NCBI RefSeq assembly: GCF_011043525.1 | Contig: NZ_JAAKGO010000004.1 | Coordinates: 310,001-374,000 of the forward strand | Length of the DNA: 64,000 nt | Source of the DNA: Sphingobacterium sp. SGG-5 | GTDB taxonomy: Bacteria; Bacteroidota; Bacteroidia; Sphingobacteriales; Sphingobacteriaceae | Direction: 5' to 3' | Notes under the pieces: generated by a model | What the model saw: the letters and a program-made list of their open reading frames with translations, nothing else | Database searches by the model: none | What the model was told of the DNA's origin: nothing | Made by a program: the position numbers and the translations under genes | Shown here: positions 42,248 through 50,621 of the stretch, piece by piece | How positions within the stretch are numbered: position 1 is the stretch's first letter | How the letters are laid out: each line of letters opens with the position of its first letter

Positions 42248-42310
42248 TCCACCTAATACGACATTGTATCGGTACAATGTTATTCGTGAATCCGAAAAAA
42301 CCCGTAGAAA

Positions 42311-43297
42311 TTGAAAGAGATAAGTGTTATAGGGGGCGGTAGCTGGGCCACGGCGTTGGTCAAAATCCTTACAGAAAATGGTGTTCAGGTGAACTGGTTT
42401 CTAAGACGACCTGATCAAGTTGCGTGTATTGCCCAGGAAGGTAGAAATCCAGATTATCTCAATCACGTCCAATTGGATAAATCATTCGTATATCCCAGTA
42501 CAGATATACAACATGTCATCGAGAAATCTACCAAAATCCTGTTCGTTGTTCCGAGTGCCTACTTGGAGTCAACCGTCGATCAGCTCGATCCAGTATGGTT
42601 TGAAAATAAAAAAGTCATGAGTTCGATCAAAGGAACAGTTGGCGTGGATAATGTACTGCCTTCGGTGTATCTGAGCGAGCGATTACAGATCAATTCTCAG
42701 GATCAGGCTATACTTGCGGGACCATGCCATGCGGAAGAGATTGCTCGTAATAAGAAAACCTACCTGACGATTTGTTCCAAGAATGAGGCTCTCCGGAACT
42801 CTTTAGTCGATTATTTTAATGCCTCTTATATCGATATTTCGCTCAAAGATGACCTGTTGGGTATTGAATATGCGGCAATTTATAAAAATGTTATCGGCAT
42901 TGCATGCGGTATCTCGGATGGCTTACATTATGGCGATAACTTTAAGGCAGTATTGGTGGCGAATGCCATTGAGGAGCTCCGGAAGTTGCTCCTATCGATG
43001 CATACCGATGTGGATATTGCAAACTCCTCCTATATAGGTGATCTCCTCGTAACGGCCTATTCCACGTATAGCCGTAATCGGAATTTTGGTGAGTTGATCG
43101 GAAGAGGGATGGGCGTGGAGAAAGTGAAAAGAACAATGGATATGGTTGCTGAAGGTTACTGGGCCACAAAAGGGTTGTATGAGACCGCTAAGCACCTTGG
43201 ATGTAAAATGCCCATCCTTACGACTATATACCGTATTCTTTACAAACATATGTCGGCGCAGACAGAATTTAAAATATTAGAGACAAACATAAAATAG
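42311..43297 (+). CDS. gpsA: NAD(P)H-dependent glycerol-3-phosphate dehydrogenase
   Basis: The 328-residue protein has the cofactor motif GGGSWATAL at 8-16, the GPCHAEEIARN segment near 138, and YKNVIGIACGISDGLHYGDN with the catalytic Lys, followed by SRNRNFG. It reduces dihydroxyacetone phosphate to glycerol-3-phosphate, used for phospholipids and, with the next gene, possibly for glucosylglycerol. The TTG start is forced: a TAG lies 3 codons upstream and the motif is right at the N-terminus. The next gene begins 3 bases after its stop. Confidence 0.92.
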   Translation: MKEISVIGGGSWATALVKILTENGVQVNWFLRRPDQVACIAQEGRNPDYLNHVQLDKSFVYPSTDIQHVIEKSTKILFVVPSAYLESTVDQLDPVWFENKKVMSSIKGTVGVDNVLPSVYLSERLQINSQDQAILAGPCHAEEIARNKKTYLTICSKNEALRNSLVDYFNASYIDISLKDDLLGIEYAAIYKNVIGIACGISDGLHYGDNFKAVLVANAIEELRKLLLSMHTDVDIANSSYIGDLLVTAYSTYSRNRNFGELIGRGMGVEKVKRTMDMVAEGYWATKGLYETAKHLGCKMPILTTIYRILYKHMSAQTEFKILETNIK

Positions 43298-43300
43298 AAG

Positions 43301-45550
43301 ATGATTTTAGCAACAGATTTAGATGGAACTTTTTTGGGCGGAAAAACAGAAGACCGCCTTCGTTTATATAGAATAATAAAACATACGAAAGATATACAGC
43401 TGGTATTTGTGACCGGAAGAGGTCTGGAGTCCGTAATTCCATTATTGAGTGATCCTTTAATTCCTACGCCCGATTACATCATTGCAGACGTAGGAGCCAC
43501 TGTCGTAAACGGGCACACATTAGAAGAAGTAGAAGGTATACAGGCTGATATTGAAGCCCGTTGGCCCAAAGTGTATGCTATTCAGGAAGATGTCCTAAAA
43601 ATTGATGGCATCAGCTTTCAGGAAGTCCCGCAACAACGGCGAAGTTCCTATTTTTATTCCCGGGACACGGATCTTGAACAAATACATGCTATTGCCAAGA
43701 CACATGATCTGGATATTATCACGTCTGTTGACAAATATTTAGATTTCTTGCCCAAAGGCGTGAATAAAGGGAGCACGTTACGTAAACTGGTGGATTATCT
43801 TAATGTGCCCGAACAAGATGTTTTAGTAGCCGGCGATACGTTAAACGATCTGGCTATGTTTCAGATTGGATTAAAAGGAGTGGCTGTAGGAAAGTCGGAG
43901 GAAACACTGCTTGCTAAAGTCGGGGATATCGAGCATATTTATTGTGCTTCTTCGGCAGGAGCGGGCGGTATCCTGGAGGCCATGTATCATTTTGATAACT
44001 TTCGAAAGTATCTTAAAGGCCAGAAACCCCAGCAGGTGAAACGTCATACAAAAAACAGCAATCAGCTCGTGATTGTCTACCATAGGTTACCTTATGAGAA
44101 AAGTATCGTAAACGGCAAAGAGATACGTACAGCACCAAAAAGCCCGAACGGCATCATTCCTTCGCTGTTAGGTTTATTTGAAAAAGGGCGATCCGGTGTG
44201 TGGATAGGCGAGGATGTTATGGGGAAAGATAAGAAGGAAGTACCTAACGCCTTAATTAATGAAGATAAATACCCGCATCTTATTAGTTCGACGATTTCAC
44301 TCTCTAAAAAAGACATCGATCAATTCTATCGTGTTTTTTCTAAGGAAGCATTCTGGCCTACGATCTTTTCATTTGTAGACAAGGCAAAATTCAATCATGA
44401 CGATTGGAATCATTATCTTAAAATCAACAAGCTTTTTGCCGAACGTATAGCAAAAGAGGCCGATGAAGGAGCTTTGGTGTGGATTCATGAGTACAATCTT
44501 TGGATGGTTCCAGCCTATTTAAAACCGTTGCGGCCCGATTTAAAAATAGGTTTCTTCCATCATACTGCTTTCCCTGCTGCCGATATTTTCAATATCATTC
44601 CATGGCGCCGGGAAATCATCGGTTCCTTATTGCAGTGTGATTTTATCAGTTTTCATATTCCGCGCTATGTGGAGAACTTTGTCGATGTTCTGCGTAGCCA
44701 TGTGCCATTTAAAGTCGTAAAAACAATCAATGCGGCCAAACAGTTTCTAACGTATAGCTGTGCGTTAGGCGTCGATAAAATGACAAAAATCATCGAAGTC
44801 GAAGGTCGTCAGATTTATTTAGGTGCACAGCCCGTGGGGGTAAATATGCCGAGTATTAAAAGGAGCTTGGACAAAAAGAAGGTGACCGATAAGATCACGA
44901 AGCATATCGAAATCAATAAGAAAAAGAACTTAAAAACGATACTTTCCATCGAGCGGTTAGATTATGTAAAAGGGCCGTTAGAAAAAGTGAAAGCATTCGA
45001 TGCCTTTTTGGATATGTACCCCGAGTTTCGCGAACGCGTCGAACTGATCAATATCTGTACACCTCCGTCGCAAGGGATGAAAATCTACGATAGCATCAAA
45101 GATGAACTGCATCAGGCCATCGGAGAGATTAATGGTAAATACGCCACGATGGATTGGATGCCAATCAAATATTTTTATCGTGCATTGCCTTTTGAAGAGG
45201 TGGTCGTACACTATGGGGTATGCGATATCGCCTGGATTACGCCTTTAAGAGATGGCCTGAATTTAGTGGCAAAAGAATTCGTGGGTACCAAAGGGAAATT
45301 ACAGAATTGGGATGGCGTATTGGTGTTGTCTGAATTCGCCGGTGCTTCTGTCGAATTACCCTATGCCGTATTGACGAATCCCTACGATCCAAAAAATATG
45401 ATAGAAACCTTATTGAAAGCAGTTGTTATGGATGAAAATGAAAGAAGGATACGTATGCAACGCCTATATGATACGGTTTCCCATTATGATATCGAATATT
45501 GGGGTAAAGACTTTGTTCGCGAACTGGAAAAGGCCTCAGGAAGCCGATAG
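43301..45550 (+). CDS. HAD phosphatase fused to GT20 synthase, glucosylglycerol-phosphate synthase/phosphatase-like
   Basis: The 749-residue fusion has an N-terminal HAD phosphatase (about 1-230: ATDLDGTF with Asp6/Asp8, VTGRG, GDTLND at 178-183). A GT20 glycosyltransferase follows (about 240-749: WIHEYNLWMVPAYLKPLRPD, FFHHTAFP at 418-425, SIERLDYVKG, TPLRDGLNLVAKEFV). HHT-FP and RYVENF fit GgpS rather than OtsA, and the HAD-first order is the reverse of usual trehalose TPS-TPP fusions. The expected reaction is ADP- or UDP-glucose plus glycerol-3-phosphate to glucosylglycerol phosphate, then dephosphorylation. A specific trehalose synthase cannot be excluded. The gpsA gene 3 bases upstream would supply glycerol-3-phosphate. 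Confidence 0.8.
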   Translation: MILATDLDGTFLGGKTEDRLRLYRIIKHTKDIQLVFVTGRGLESVIPLLSDPLIPTPDYIIADVGATVVNGHTLEEVEGIQADIEARWPKVYAIQEDVLKIDGISFQEVPQQRRSSYFYSRDTDLEQIHAIAKTHDLDIITSVDKYLDFLPKGVNKGSTLRKLVDYLNVPEQDVLVAGDTLNDLAMFQIGLKGVAVGKSEETLLAKVGDIEHIYCASSAGAGGILEAMYHFDNFRKYLKGQKPQQVKRHTKNSNQLVIVYHRLPYEKSIVNGKEIRTAPKSPNGIIPSLLGLFEKGRSGVWIGEDVMGKDKKEVPNALINEDKYPHLISSTISLSKKDIDQFYRVFSKEAFWPTIFSFVDKAKFNHDDWNHYLKINKLFAERIAKEADEGALVWIHEYNLWMVPAYLKPLRPDLKIGFFHHTAFPAADIFNIIPWRREIIGSLLQCDFISFHIPRYVENFVDVLRSHVPFKVVKTINAAKQFLTYSCALGVDKMTKIIEVEGRQIYLGAQPVGVNMPSIKRSLDKKKVTDKITKHIEINKKKNLKTILSIERLDYVKGPLEKVKAFDAFLDMYPEFRERVELINICTPPSQGMKIYDSIKDELHQAIGEINGKYATMDWMPIKYFYRALPFEEVVVHYGVCDIAWITPLRDGLNLVAKEFVGTKGKLQNWDGVLVLSEFAGASVELPYAVLTNPYDPKNMIETLLKAVVMDENERRIRMQRLYDTVSHYDIEYWGKDFVRELEKASGSR

Positions 45551-45555
45551 CTTCG

Positions 45556-46368
45556 CTATAATCCTTGTGCTTTAGCCTCGTTCCAATAGACGTCCATCTC
45601 GGCCAGAGACATATTTTGGATTTTCTGGTTATTTTCCTTTGCTCGACCTTCCAGATAGGTAAAGCGTCGAACAAATTTTTTGTTGGTGCGTTCTAAAGCA
45701 TTTTCAGGGTTGATTCCCAGATGTCTGGCGTAGTTGATGAGTGAAAAGAGCAGATCTCCAAACTCCTGCTCTGCTCGGTCAGGGTTTATAGTCTCTTTAT
45801 CTTGTATATCGAACTCATTTTTAAACTCTGACAACTCTTCTTCTACTTTTTCCCAGACCTGACTTTTATCTTCCCAGTCAAATCCTACACCACGGACTTT
45901 ATCCTGGATGCGGAAAGCCTTGACCAGAGAGGGGAGACCTGAAGGCACACCGGATAATACGGACTTATGCCCCTCTTTCAACTTGATACTTTCCCAATTT
46001 TGTTTGACATCCTCTTCATTCCGCACCTGTGTATCACCATAGATATGCGGATGTCTTTCTATCAATTTATCACACACACTATTGAGCACATCTTTTATGG
46101 AGAAAGCAGCCCGTTCCTCCGCTATCCGTGCATAGAACACCAGATGCATCATCAGATCGCCTAATTCCTTTTTAATTTCTTCATCGTCTTCCTCCAAAAT
46201 AGCATCCGCTAACTCGTACATTTCTTCGATTGTCAGGTGGCGCAGGCTTTGCATCGTTTGTTTTCGGTCCCAGGGACAATGCTCACGAAGCGTATTCATG
46301 ATGCTGAGCAGTCGTTCAAAAGCCGTTGCGGAAGTTTGTCCAGTGTCTGGTGCGTGATGTTGTGCCAT
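45556..46368 (-). CDS. mazG: Nucleoside triphosphate pyrophosphohydrolase MazG
   Basis: The 270-residue protein has two MazG-type domains: first CPWDRKQTMQSLRHLTIEEMYELADAI with EExxE-type metal ligands, EIKKELGDLMMHL near 85; second WEKVEEELSEFKNEF and EQEFGDLLFSLINYARHLG. It hydrolyses non-canonical NTPs to NMP and pyrophosphate. It is convergent with the GT20 fusion, 5 bases apart. Confidence 0.94.
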   Translation of the reverse strand: MAQHHAPDTGQTSATAFERLLSIMNTLREHCPWDRKQTMQSLRHLTIEEMYELADAILEEDDEEIKKELGDLMMHLVFYARIAEERAAFSIKDVLNSVCDKLIERHPHIYGDTQVRNEEDVKQNWESIKLKEGHKSVLSGVPSGLPSLVKAFRIQDKVRGVGFDWEDKSQVWEKVEEELSEFKNEFDIQDKETINPDRAEQEFGDLLFSLINYARHLGINPENALERTNKKFVRRFTYLEGRAKENNQKIQNMSLAEMDVYWNEAKAQGL

Positions 46369-46472
46369 GTAGATAAAATAAAAACCAAATTTAAGGCATT
46401 TTTGACAAAAAGCAGCCTATGGCTAAACAACTATTGTGTTTTAACTGTTTAGTTAATAAAAAGGAATAGCAT

Positions 46473-46775
46473 ATGGAAACGATATTTAATTATGACTCAC
46501 CAAGTATTGCGTTGGAAAAACTCAGAGAAAGAGGTTACACCAAAGATTATAATAAGGAGTTTGATGAATTATTTGACTATACAGACGATTATACGATAGA
46601 TTATCTCTATCGTTACGAAGGAGCGTCCGATCCCGGTGATGAATCAACAGTATATGGTATACGAAATATGGTTTCGGGAAAGAAAGGTGTATTTGTAGCT
46701 GGCGATCTTTCGCTGATAGAAGGACGCAAACGCGATATTATTGTCAACCTGGAAATCCGTGCCAAGCAACAATAA
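46473..46775 (+). CDS. Small conserved protein, often misnamed PRPP synthetase-like
   Basis: The 100-residue acidic protein has LEKLRERGYTKDYNKEF at about 15-31 and the RYEGASDPGDESTVYGI segment. Short proteins of this kind in Bacteroidota are frequently labelled phosphoribosylpyrophosphate synthetase, but no PRPP-binding motif is present, so that name should not be trusted. No function can be assigned. It stands alone between MazG and the sigma factor and is closed by a strong bidirectional terminator. Confidence 0.7.
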   Translation: METIFNYDSPSIALEKLRERGYTKDYNKEFDELFDYTDDYTIDYLYRYEGASDPGDESTVYGIRNMVSGKKGVFVAGDLSLIEGRKRDIIVNLEIRAKQQ

Positions 46776-46800
46776 AATCTACAATAATAAATAGCATAAA

Positions 46801-46827
46801 AAAAGCACAAGGGTTACTTGTGCTTTT
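46801..46827. terminator. Bidirectional terminator
   Basis: AAAAGCACAAG (46801-46811) pairs with CTTGTGCTTTT (46817-46827), loop GGTTA. A-run and T-run flank it, and it lies between the convergent small gene and the sigma factor. Confidence 0.85.
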
Positions 46828-46847
46828 GCCTGTATGTGCTATTCGTA

Positions 46848-47708
46848 TTAGCCTAAATAAGATTTTAAAATTTTGCTACGAGAAGTATGACGTAACCGCT
46901 GTAAGGCTTTATCCTTTATTTGGCGTACGCGCTCTCTCGTTAAGCTGAATTTCTCACCAATTTCTTCAAGTGACAAAGGGTGATTAGAACCGATACCGAA
47001 AAATAAAATAATTATTTCCCGTTCTCTTTCCGTTAAAGTCGACAACGAACGTTTGATTTCTTCCGACAACGACTCATCGATCAGCGAACTATCCGTATCC
47101 GGATCTGCATTTTCCAATACATCTAAAAGTGTATTTTCTTCACCTTGTACAAAAGGTGCGTCCATAGATACATGACGTCCCGAATTACTAAGTGTATCCG
47201 ACACTTTGTCAACAGTCGTTTCCAGAATATCTGCTAATTCTTCCGGAGATGGTTCCCGCTCATATTCCTGTTCCAGTTTTGAAAAAGCTTTGCTGATCTT
47301 GCTTAATGAACCTACTTGATTGAGAGGTAAACGTACGATACGTGATTGTTCAGCAATAGCTTGTAAAATGGATTGACGGATCCACCACACCGCATAAGAA
47401 ATAAATTTGAACCCTTTTGTTTCGTCGAATCGTTTTGCTGCTTTGATAAGTCCAAGATTTCCTTCATTGATCAGGTCACCCAAAGTAAGACCCTGATTTT
47501 GATATTGTTTTGCGACGGAAACTACGAAACGTAAATTGGTTTTTGTCAACTTCTCTAATGCCACTTGATCTCCCTCGCGAATACGCTGTGCCAAGACGAC
47601 TTCTTCTTCAGCGGTAATTAAATCTACCTTTCCGATTTCATGCAAATATTTGTCTAAGGATTGAGATTCACGATTAGTGATCGATTGTGTAATTTTGAGC
47701 TGTCTCAT
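46848..47708 (-). CDS. rpoD: Primary RNA polymerase sigma factor (RpoD/SigA, short form)
   Basis: The 286-residue protein has region 1.2 ([27 protein letters not shown]), region 2 ([29 protein letters not shown] and [14 protein letters not shown]), region 3, and region 4 with [29 protein letters not shown]. Region 1.1 is absent, as in Bacteroidota, whose housekeeping sigma factor reads the TTTG/TAnnTTTG promoters seen across this window. The ATG at 47708 fits. The TATTTTTG box at 47740-47747 is its likely promoter. Confidence 0.97.
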   Translation of the reverse strand: MRQLKITQSITNRESQSLDKYLHEIGKVDLITAEEEVVLAQRIREGDQVALEKLTKTNLRFVVSVAKQYQNQGLTLGDLINEGNLGLIKAAKRFDETKGFKFISYAVWWIRQSILQAIAEQSRIVRLPLNQVGSLSKISKAFSKLEQEYEREPSPEELADILETTVDKVSDTLSNSGRHVSMDAPFVQGEENTLLDVLENADPDTDSSLIDESLSEEIKRSLSTLTEREREIIILFFGIGSNHPLSLEEIGEKFSLTRERVRQIKDKALQRLRHTSRSKILKSYLG

Positions 47709-47739
47709 TAATTTATATAACTTCTTCTGAAATGAAATG

Positions 47740-47747
47740 CAAAAATA
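47740..47747 (-). promoter_or_regulatory. -7 promoter element of rpoD
   Basis: The reverse strand reads TATTTTTG, a TAnnTTTG match, 32 bases before the ATG. The rest of the spacer up to 47926 shows no gene. Confidence 0.55.
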
Positions 47748-47926
47748 CTAAAAATAGTATTACTCTTTTGTAAAAAATATGTAATTTATCTCCTCATTAT
47801 GAGTGGATTACTGGTTTGAATAAAATTATTTATTTACATCAAAAACCGTTCCATTTATCCTGTTTTTAACGCTTTTAACAGAATTTAATATTATGTCCAC
47901 TCTTATAAAAACTATTTGAGCGACTA

Positions 47927-47960
47927 TTTGTTTTTTTACCAAGCTTTAATTCTATATTCG
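47927..47960 (+). promoter_or_regulatory. Promoter for the HTH gene
   Basis: TTTG (47927-47930), 22 bases, then TATATTCG (47953-47960), the TAnnTTCG variant. The transcript would contain a 16-codon frame (48024-48074, MKPSEFIRITQEDEKI) and a short palindrome before the HTH gene at 48127. Confidence 0.5.
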
Positions 47961-48076
47961 ATATAACGATTCGGTCGATATCTTAGCGGGTTAAAACTTG
48001 AACATCAATAAACAACATATACGATGAAACCATCAGAATTTATTCGGATTACACAGGAAGATGAAAAAATCTGATA

Positions 48077-48095
48077 CCTGCCTGCGGTAGGCAGG
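48077..48095. repeat. Short GC-rich palindrome CCTGCCTGCGGTAGGCAGG
   Basis: Seven-base arms CCTGCCT and AGGCAGG around GCGGT. Its GC-rich sequence contrasts with the A/T-rich neighbourhood, and similar palindromes are dispersed in Bacteroidota intergenic DNA. It lies directly after the 16-codon frame. Confidence 0.5.
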
Positions 48096-48126
48096 GCTTC
48101 ATCACCATTAACAAAAACACACACAG

Positions 48127-48327
48127 ATGAAAATAATTATACGATTAGACGAAATGATGGTGAAAAGAAATGTTTCCCTAAACGAGTTAAGTCGTCGTGT
48201 AGGTATTACACTTTCCAATCTTTCCATCTTAAAAAACCAAAAAGCGAAAGCGATTCGCTTGAGTACGTTGGCCGCCATTTGTCAGGCTTTGGACTGTCAG
48301 CCGGGAGATATTATTGTGTATGAATGA
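48127..48327 (+). CDS. Small Xre-family (Cro/C1-type) HTH regulator
   Basis: The 66-residue protein is little more than one helix-turn-helix: MVKRNVSLNELSRRVGITLSNLSILKN, followed by LSTLAAICQALDCQPGDIIVYE. This is the YozG-like group, usually found after a DUF2975 membrane gene; that partner is absent here. It may bind operators near itself or elsewhere. Its stop lies one base before the end of fmt on the other strand. Confidence 0.88.
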   Translation: MKIIIRLDEMMVKRNVSLNELSRRVGITLSNLSILKNQKAKAIRLSTLAAICQALDCQPGDIIVYE

Positions 48328-48328
48328 T

Positions 48329-49249
48329 TTATGAATTGAACCGAAACCCTCTTAAAAACTCACTGACTTCCATCTTCTTTTTGCCTTCAACCTGTACAAT
48401 AAGCAGGTTGATATAGCCATCTTTCGCGACAAATCTTAAATAGCTTTTCTCGTCTGTTTGATACGTTCCTACTTCAAGGTGATGTACAGTACGCTCTTTC
48501 CTTGCCTCAAATATCTTTAATACTTTCCCTTCTATTGTCGTAAACGCGGTAGGATAAGGGCTTAATCCGCGGATTTTGTTATAAATAATCTCTACATCCT
48601 GATTCCAGTCAATCTTACAGTCCTCTTTAAAGATTTTAGGAGCGTGTCGGAGACTTTCCGCCGCGATGGCACGTTGTGGAATAGGATGTAAACTATTTTC
48701 TTTAAGCTGTTTGATTGTTTTTAAGAGCACTTCGGCACCAGCATACATGAGTGTGTCGTGTAAGCTGCCCGCTGTATCCGTATCCAGAATATCGACTTTC
48801 TCTGCAAGCAGGATATCACCTGTGTCGATTTCGTGCTGTAACAGAAAAGTTGTTACCCCCGTCTCTTTTTCACCATTGATAAGCACATGATTGATCGGAG
48901 CAGCACCACGATATTGGGGTAGTAGCGAGGCATGTACGTTGATCGTACCACGCGGAGGCATGTTCCATACCACCTCAGGCAGCATACGGAATGCAACGAC
49001 AACCTGTAAGTCCGCTTGATAGGATTTAAGTGTTTCTAAAAATACAGTATCCTTCAATTTGTCGGGCTGCAAGACAGGGATATGCTGTTCTAATGCAAAT
49101 TGTTTTACAGGCGATTGTTGCATTTTTTGTCCTCTTCCAGCCGGTTTATCCGGAGCTGTGACAACTGCAACCACATTTTCGCCTGCTTGTATTAAAGCCT
49201 TGAGGGACTCTACCGCAAATGCAGGTGTTCCCATAAATATTATCCGCAT
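48329..49249 (-). CDS. fmt: Methionyl-tRNA formyltransferase
   Basis: The 306-residue protein has the formyl-THF transferase start IIFMGTPAFAVESLKALI, the catalytic-site NVHASLLPQYRGAAPINHVLINGEKETGVT near 105-135 and the C-terminal RNA-binding beta-barrel. It formylates initiator Met-tRNA. The length is normal and the gene stands alone here, without def in the window. Confidence 0.96.
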   Translation of the reverse strand: MRIIFMGTPAFAVESLKALIQAGENVVAVVTAPDKPAGRGQKMQQSPVKQFALEQHIPVLQPDKLKDTVFLETLKSYQADLQVVVAFRMLPEVVWNMPPRGTINVHASLLPQYRGAAPINHVLINGEKETGVTTFLLQHEIDTGDILLAEKVDILDTDTAGSLHDTLMYAGAEVLLKTIKQLKENSLHPIPQRAIAAESLRHAPKIFKEDCKIDWNQDVEIIYNKIRGLSPYPTAFTTIEGKVLKIFEARKERTVHHLEVGTYQTDEKSYLRFVAKDGYINLLIVQVEGKKKMEVSEFLRGFRFNS

Positions 49250-49278
49250 ATGAATTATCTTTCGACGCCCAAAATTGT

Positions 49279-49286
49279 TAACTTTG
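49279..49286 (+). promoter_or_regulatory. -7 promoter element for the permease gene
   Basis: TAACTTTG matches TAnnTTTG and lies 26 bases before the TTG start at 49312. Confidence 0.55.
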
Positions 49287-49311
49287 CGAAGTTACAAATT
49301 TTAAATTAAGC

Positions 49312-50532
49312 TTGAATTTTCCATTATTCTTAGCAAAGCGGATCATTTTCCAGGGCGAACGAACGTTTTCGAAACTGATCGTTCGGGTGACTATTGGTGC
49401 GCTGGCATTGGCAATTCTGGCTATCATTCTTTCTGTAGCCATCTTACGAGGGTTCAAGAATGAGGTTACTGCCAAACAACGGGGCTTCTTCAGTGATATT
49501 CTCGTCGTGAAGCAGGAGCTCGGGCAAACGGCAGACCGTACACCCATTATGCTTTCGGTAACTGATTTCGAAAAAATAAAACATTTACCCAATGTCGTCT
49601 CGGTATCTCCTTTTGCGACTAAAATTGGGATTATGAATGTCCGCGGAGAAGTAGAAGGTGTTGTCCTTAAAGGCGTAGATAAGGATTACAATCAAAAATA
49701 TCTTGACAATATTCTCATCAAAGGGGATACCCTTGATTTTGGCGCAGACAATGCTGATAATCAGATCCTGATATCAAAATACACGGCCAATCGTCTGAAC
49801 CTCGACGTCGATAGTAGTTTTATTATGAATTTTGTCCAAGAAAACCAAAACCGGAAACGAAAGTTCACGGTAAAAGGAATCTTCCGGACAAACTCAGAGG
49901 AGCTGGATAATTCTTATGTCATTGGATCACTGCCCCTCATACGTAAGCTGAATAATCTCGAAGGCGATGAAGCCGGTGCCTATGAAATCCGTGTGGCGGA
50001 TTTTGAAGCCTTGGCACAGACGACCGAACAGGTCAATGAAGTGTTACCCGTCGATATGAAGGCCACTAATGTGGTGGAGCACCTCGCAGATATCTTCAAC
50101 TGGTTAAATATGCTCGACATGAATGACGATATCATTTTTGTATTAATGGTAATCGTGGCGATCATCAACATGATTTCAGCCTTACTGATTACCATATTAG
50201 AGCGCACTTCCATGATCGGCATCCTGAAGTCGTTAGGTATGAAAAGCCGGGCTATCCGAAAGGTGTTTTTGTATAACTCCTTTTACCTCATTGGATATGG
50301 TCTATTGATCGGCAATTTTCTCGCCATAACGCTCTATGTTTTTCAGACCCAGACACATTTCTTTAAACTCGACCCCTCGATTTATTACATCGAATATATA
50401 CCCATGTCCATTGGGTGGCAGGATGTCATGTTCTTGAACGTAGCTTTGGTCGGTATTGCCTTATTGGTGTTGTTTATACCGTCTATGCTCATAACCCGTA
50501 TTTCTCCGATAAAGACGATACAGTTTAAATAA
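49312..50532 (+). CDS. ABC transporter permease, LolC/LolE/FtsX type
   Basis: The 406-residue protein has an N-terminal membrane segment (about 25-47) with the preceding ERTFSKLIVRVTIGALALAI, a large periplasmic MacB-like domain (about 50-260) and three C-terminal segments with LLITILERTSMIGILKSLGMKSRAIRKVFLYNS. This is the permease layout of lipoprotein-release (LolCE) and related transporters. No ATPase gene is adjacent, so it must pair with a distant one. The TTG start is supported by an in-frame stop upstream at 49279-49281 and by the family N-terminus. Confidence 0.9.
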   Translation: MNFPLFLAKRIIFQGERTFSKLIVRVTIGALALAILAIILSVAILRGFKNEVTAKQRGFFSDILVVKQELGQTADRTPIMLSVTDFEKIKHLPNVVSVSPFATKIGIMNVRGEVEGVVLKGVDKDYNQKYLDNILIKGDTLDFGADNADNQILISKYTANRLNLDVDSSFIMNFVQENQNRKRKFTVKGIFRTNSEELDNSYVIGSLPLIRKLNNLEGDEAGAYEIRVADFEALAQTTEQVNEVLPVDMKATNVVEHLADIFNWLNMLDMNDDIIFVLMVIVAIINMISALLITILERTSMIGILKSLGMKSRAIRKVFLYNSFYLIGYGLLIGNFLAITLYVFQTQTHFFKLDPSIYYIEYIPMSIGWQDVMFLNVALVGIALLVLFIPSMLITRISPIKTIQFK

Positions 50533-50621
50533 AGGTTTATCATTTTCATAGGTAAATCCGCTATTTTTTGTATATTTCGGTCTTAAAGCAAAATAAAATT
50601 TTGACGATCTAAACAATCTAT

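Noticed and set aside
43301..45550. Trehalose-6-phosphate synthase/phosphatase fusion
   Set aside because: The HAD domain comes first and the GT20 motifs (HHT-FP, RYVENF) and gpsA linkage fit glucosylglycerol-phosphate synthase better; trehalose is kept only as an alternative.
46473..46775. Phosphoribosylpyrophosphate synthetase
   Set aside because: At 100 residues without a PRPP-binding loop the name used for such proteins is not supported by the sequence.
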